DNA of 6,961 bases. Origin: Streptosporangiaceae bacterium. Lineage in GTDB: Bacteria; Actinomycetota; Actinomycetes; Streptosporangiales; Streptosporangiaceae. This document shows, in pieces, positions 6,236 through 6,961 of the stretch. The DNA is taken from NCBI GenBank assembly GCA_030041195.1, contig JASHOI010000504.1, forward strand, positions 1 through 6,961, read 5' to 3'. The position numbers were made by a program, and so were the translations under genes. Positions within the stretch are counted from its first letter, which is position 1. Each line of letters starts with the position of its first letter. Under the pieces are notes generated by a model, which was not told the DNA's origin, did not search any database, and worked only from the letters and a program-made list of their open reading frames with translations.

Positions 6236-6807
6236 TAGCCCTTCGCCTTGGCGGCGGCCTTGAGCTGCTTCTTGTGCTCGCGGACGGCGGCCAGCGAGGT
6301 GTGGTCGGTGATGTCGGCCACCGAGTAGTGCGAGCCCTCCTCGCCGAAATGGCCCGCGGCCTCGCGCCAGCCGTCCGGCCGCACGCCGAGCTGCTTGCCC
6401 AGCAGCGCCATGGTGATCTGGGCCTTGTACGTGCCAAACCCGGGCAACTCGGCCAGCCGCCCGGCGAGCTCGGTGCCGGTCTCCGCGGTCGCCCAGACCT
6501 GGCCAGCGTCGCCGTCGTAGCGCTCCACGATCAGCCTGGCCAGTTCCTGGACCCGCCCGGCCATCGCCTTCGGAAACCGGTGCAGGGCGGGCCGCTCGCT
6601 GAACACCGCGGCCAGCGCGTCCGGGTCGTAGCCGGCGAGTTCCTCGGCGGTCGGCTCGTGCCCGAGCCGCTGCGCCAGCTGGTAGGGCGAGCTGAACGCC
6701 TTCTCCAGCGGCACCTGCTGGTCCAGCAGCATCGCCGTGAGCAGGGCCAGCGGGCTGCGGGACAGCAGCTCGTTGGCACCGTCTTCGATCGGCAGCGAGA
6801 GCGTCAT
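6235..6807 (-). CDS. HhH-GPD family base-excision-repair-like protein
   Basis: A 190-residue protein resembling the small actinobacterial HhH-GPD proteins annotated as base-excision DNA repair proteins. Near the start SRSPLALLTAMLLDQQVPLEKAF (16-38) has the helical pattern and QQ pair also seen in AlkA-type glycosylases. The helix-hairpin-helix is LPGFGTYKAQ (121-130), which would grip the DNA backbone. In this superfamily the catalytic Asp follows about 18-20 residues after the hairpin, and D145 in VRPDGW fits that place. The Lys inside the hairpin (K128) is not at the lyase position of endonuclease III, and no 4Fe-4S cysteine cluster is present, so a monofunctional glycosylase or a DNA-binding protein is more likely. 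The C-terminus is Lys-rich (KKQLKAAAKAKG). I chose the ATG at 6807 because GGAGGG sits just upstream; an ATG at 6855 adds 16 poorly supported residues. The substrate base is not known. Confidence 0.88.
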   Translation of the reverse strand: MTLSLPIEDGANELLSRSPLALLTAMLLDQQVPLEKAFSSPYQLAQRLGHEPTAEELAGYDPDALAAVFSERPALHRFPKAMAGRVQELARLIVERYDGDAGQVWATAETGTELAGRLAELPGFGTYKAQITMALLGKQLGVRPDGWREAAGHFGEEGSHYSVADITDHTSLAAVREHKKQLKAAAKAKG

Positions 6808-6903
6808 CGATCCCTCCAGGTTGACTGCCATCTTCGCAGGAAAACGCCGGGTCACCGCCGGGCTGGGCGGTCGGCACAGGAACTATATGGGGATAGCCTG
6901 GCG

Positions 6904-6912
6904 TTCCAGGAA
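6904..6912. promoter_or_regulatory. Nine-base palindrome TTCCAGGAA
   Basis: TTCC-A-GGAA is a perfect palindrome with an odd centre. It sits at the likely -35 position of the leftward HhH-GPD promoter and close to the possible rightward start site, so one bound regulator could affect both genes. It is short, and chance occurrence is possible. Confidence 0.25.
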
Positions 6913-6932
6913 GTGGGATCACTGCATCCCGC
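6913..6932 (+). promoter_or_regulatory. Inverted repeat just upstream of the last gene's ribosome binding site
   Basis: GTGGGAT (6913-6919) pairs with ATCCCGC (6926-6932) across the loop CACTGC: seven pairs, one of them G-T. It ends four bases before AAGGAGA (6936-6942). It could be a DNA operator or a leader hairpin controlling access to the ribosome binding site. Confidence 0.35.
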
Positions 6933-6949
6933 CCTAAGGAGAGATAGAC

Positions 6950-6961
6950 ATGTCGCGTCAC
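6950..6961 (+). CDS. Start of a gene, first four codons only
   Basis: ATG followed by codons for Ser-Arg-His runs off the right edge. The support is the ribosome binding site AAGGAGA (6936-6942), the closest match in the window to the anti-Shine-Dalgarno sequence, seven bases before the ATG. The strong site suggests a well-translated protein. Nothing can be said about its function. Confidence 0.6.

Larger units (their letters stand above)
6808..6949. promoter_or_regulatory. Divergent intergenic region with candidate promoter elements
   Basis: This gap lies between the HhH-GPD gene (leftward) and a new gene (rightward). On the minus strand TATAGT (6887-6882) is a good -10 match for the HhH-GPD gene, with a start near 6875 and a leader of about 68 bases. 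That leader would contain the six-base-pair hairpin ACCGCC (6854-6859) / GGCGGT (6866-6871). On the plus strand TAGCCT (6894-6899) is a weaker -10 candidate. The hexamer CAGGAA occurs three times (6837, 6877, 6907). Confidence 0.4.

Noticed and set aside
5963..6961. Minus-strand open frame of 332 codons at the right end
   Set aside because: It overlaps the HhH-GPD gene in another frame and has Arg/Ala/Gly-rich composition without motifs.

Overview
The window is very GC-rich, with strongly G/C-biased third codon positions and GTG and TTG starts. Together with a MoxR/DUF58/DUF4129 locus, an ECF sigma factor paired with a membrane protein, and an HhH-GPD protein of the type common in mycobacteria and streptomycetes, this points to a high-GC actinomycete chromosome. 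I cannot name a genus. I see no rRNA, tRNA, CRISPR array, insertion sequence or phage gene.

Region 1 (1-4263, minus strand) is one compact operon read from right to left: a four-pass membrane protein with a DUF4129-like C-terminal domain, a 184-residue two-pass membrane protein of unknown family, a MoxR-type AAA+ ATPase, a DUF58/vWA-like membrane protein, and a multi-pass membrane protein cut by the left window edge. Every junction is a start/stop overlap of 1 or 4 bases, so translational coupling and matched production are likely. The predicted topologies place every soluble domain on the cytoplasmic side, within reach of the MoxR ATPase. From what is known of MoxR/DUF58 families, the set is best read as a membrane-anchored AAA+ chaperone or assembly machine whose substrate is unknown.

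Region 2 (4264-4410) is a divergent control region. It holds a candidate -10 hexamer for each direction, each ending ten bases before an ATG, and a bulged hairpin near the operon-side promoter.

Region 3 (4411-6197, plus strand) is a two-gene unit: an ECF sigma factor followed 5 bases later by a single-pass membrane protein with an extracytoplasmic domain resembling a beta-propeller. By position the second gene is the likely regulator of the sigma factor, but it lacks the usual zinc-binding anti-sigma motif.

Region 4 (6198-6961) holds a convergent gene for an HhH-GPD base-excision-repair-like protein on the minus strand. A short tandem duplication runs from the end of the membrane-protein gene towards the end of the HhH-GPD gene. 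To the right is a 142-base intergenic stretch with inverted repeats and a consensus ribosome binding site that starts another plus-strand gene, of which only four codons are in the window.

The most interesting material is the uncharacterised membrane component of the MoxR operon, the non-canonical partner of the sigma factor, and the shared control region between them. None of this proves a new system; it is a coherent set of under-described genes.
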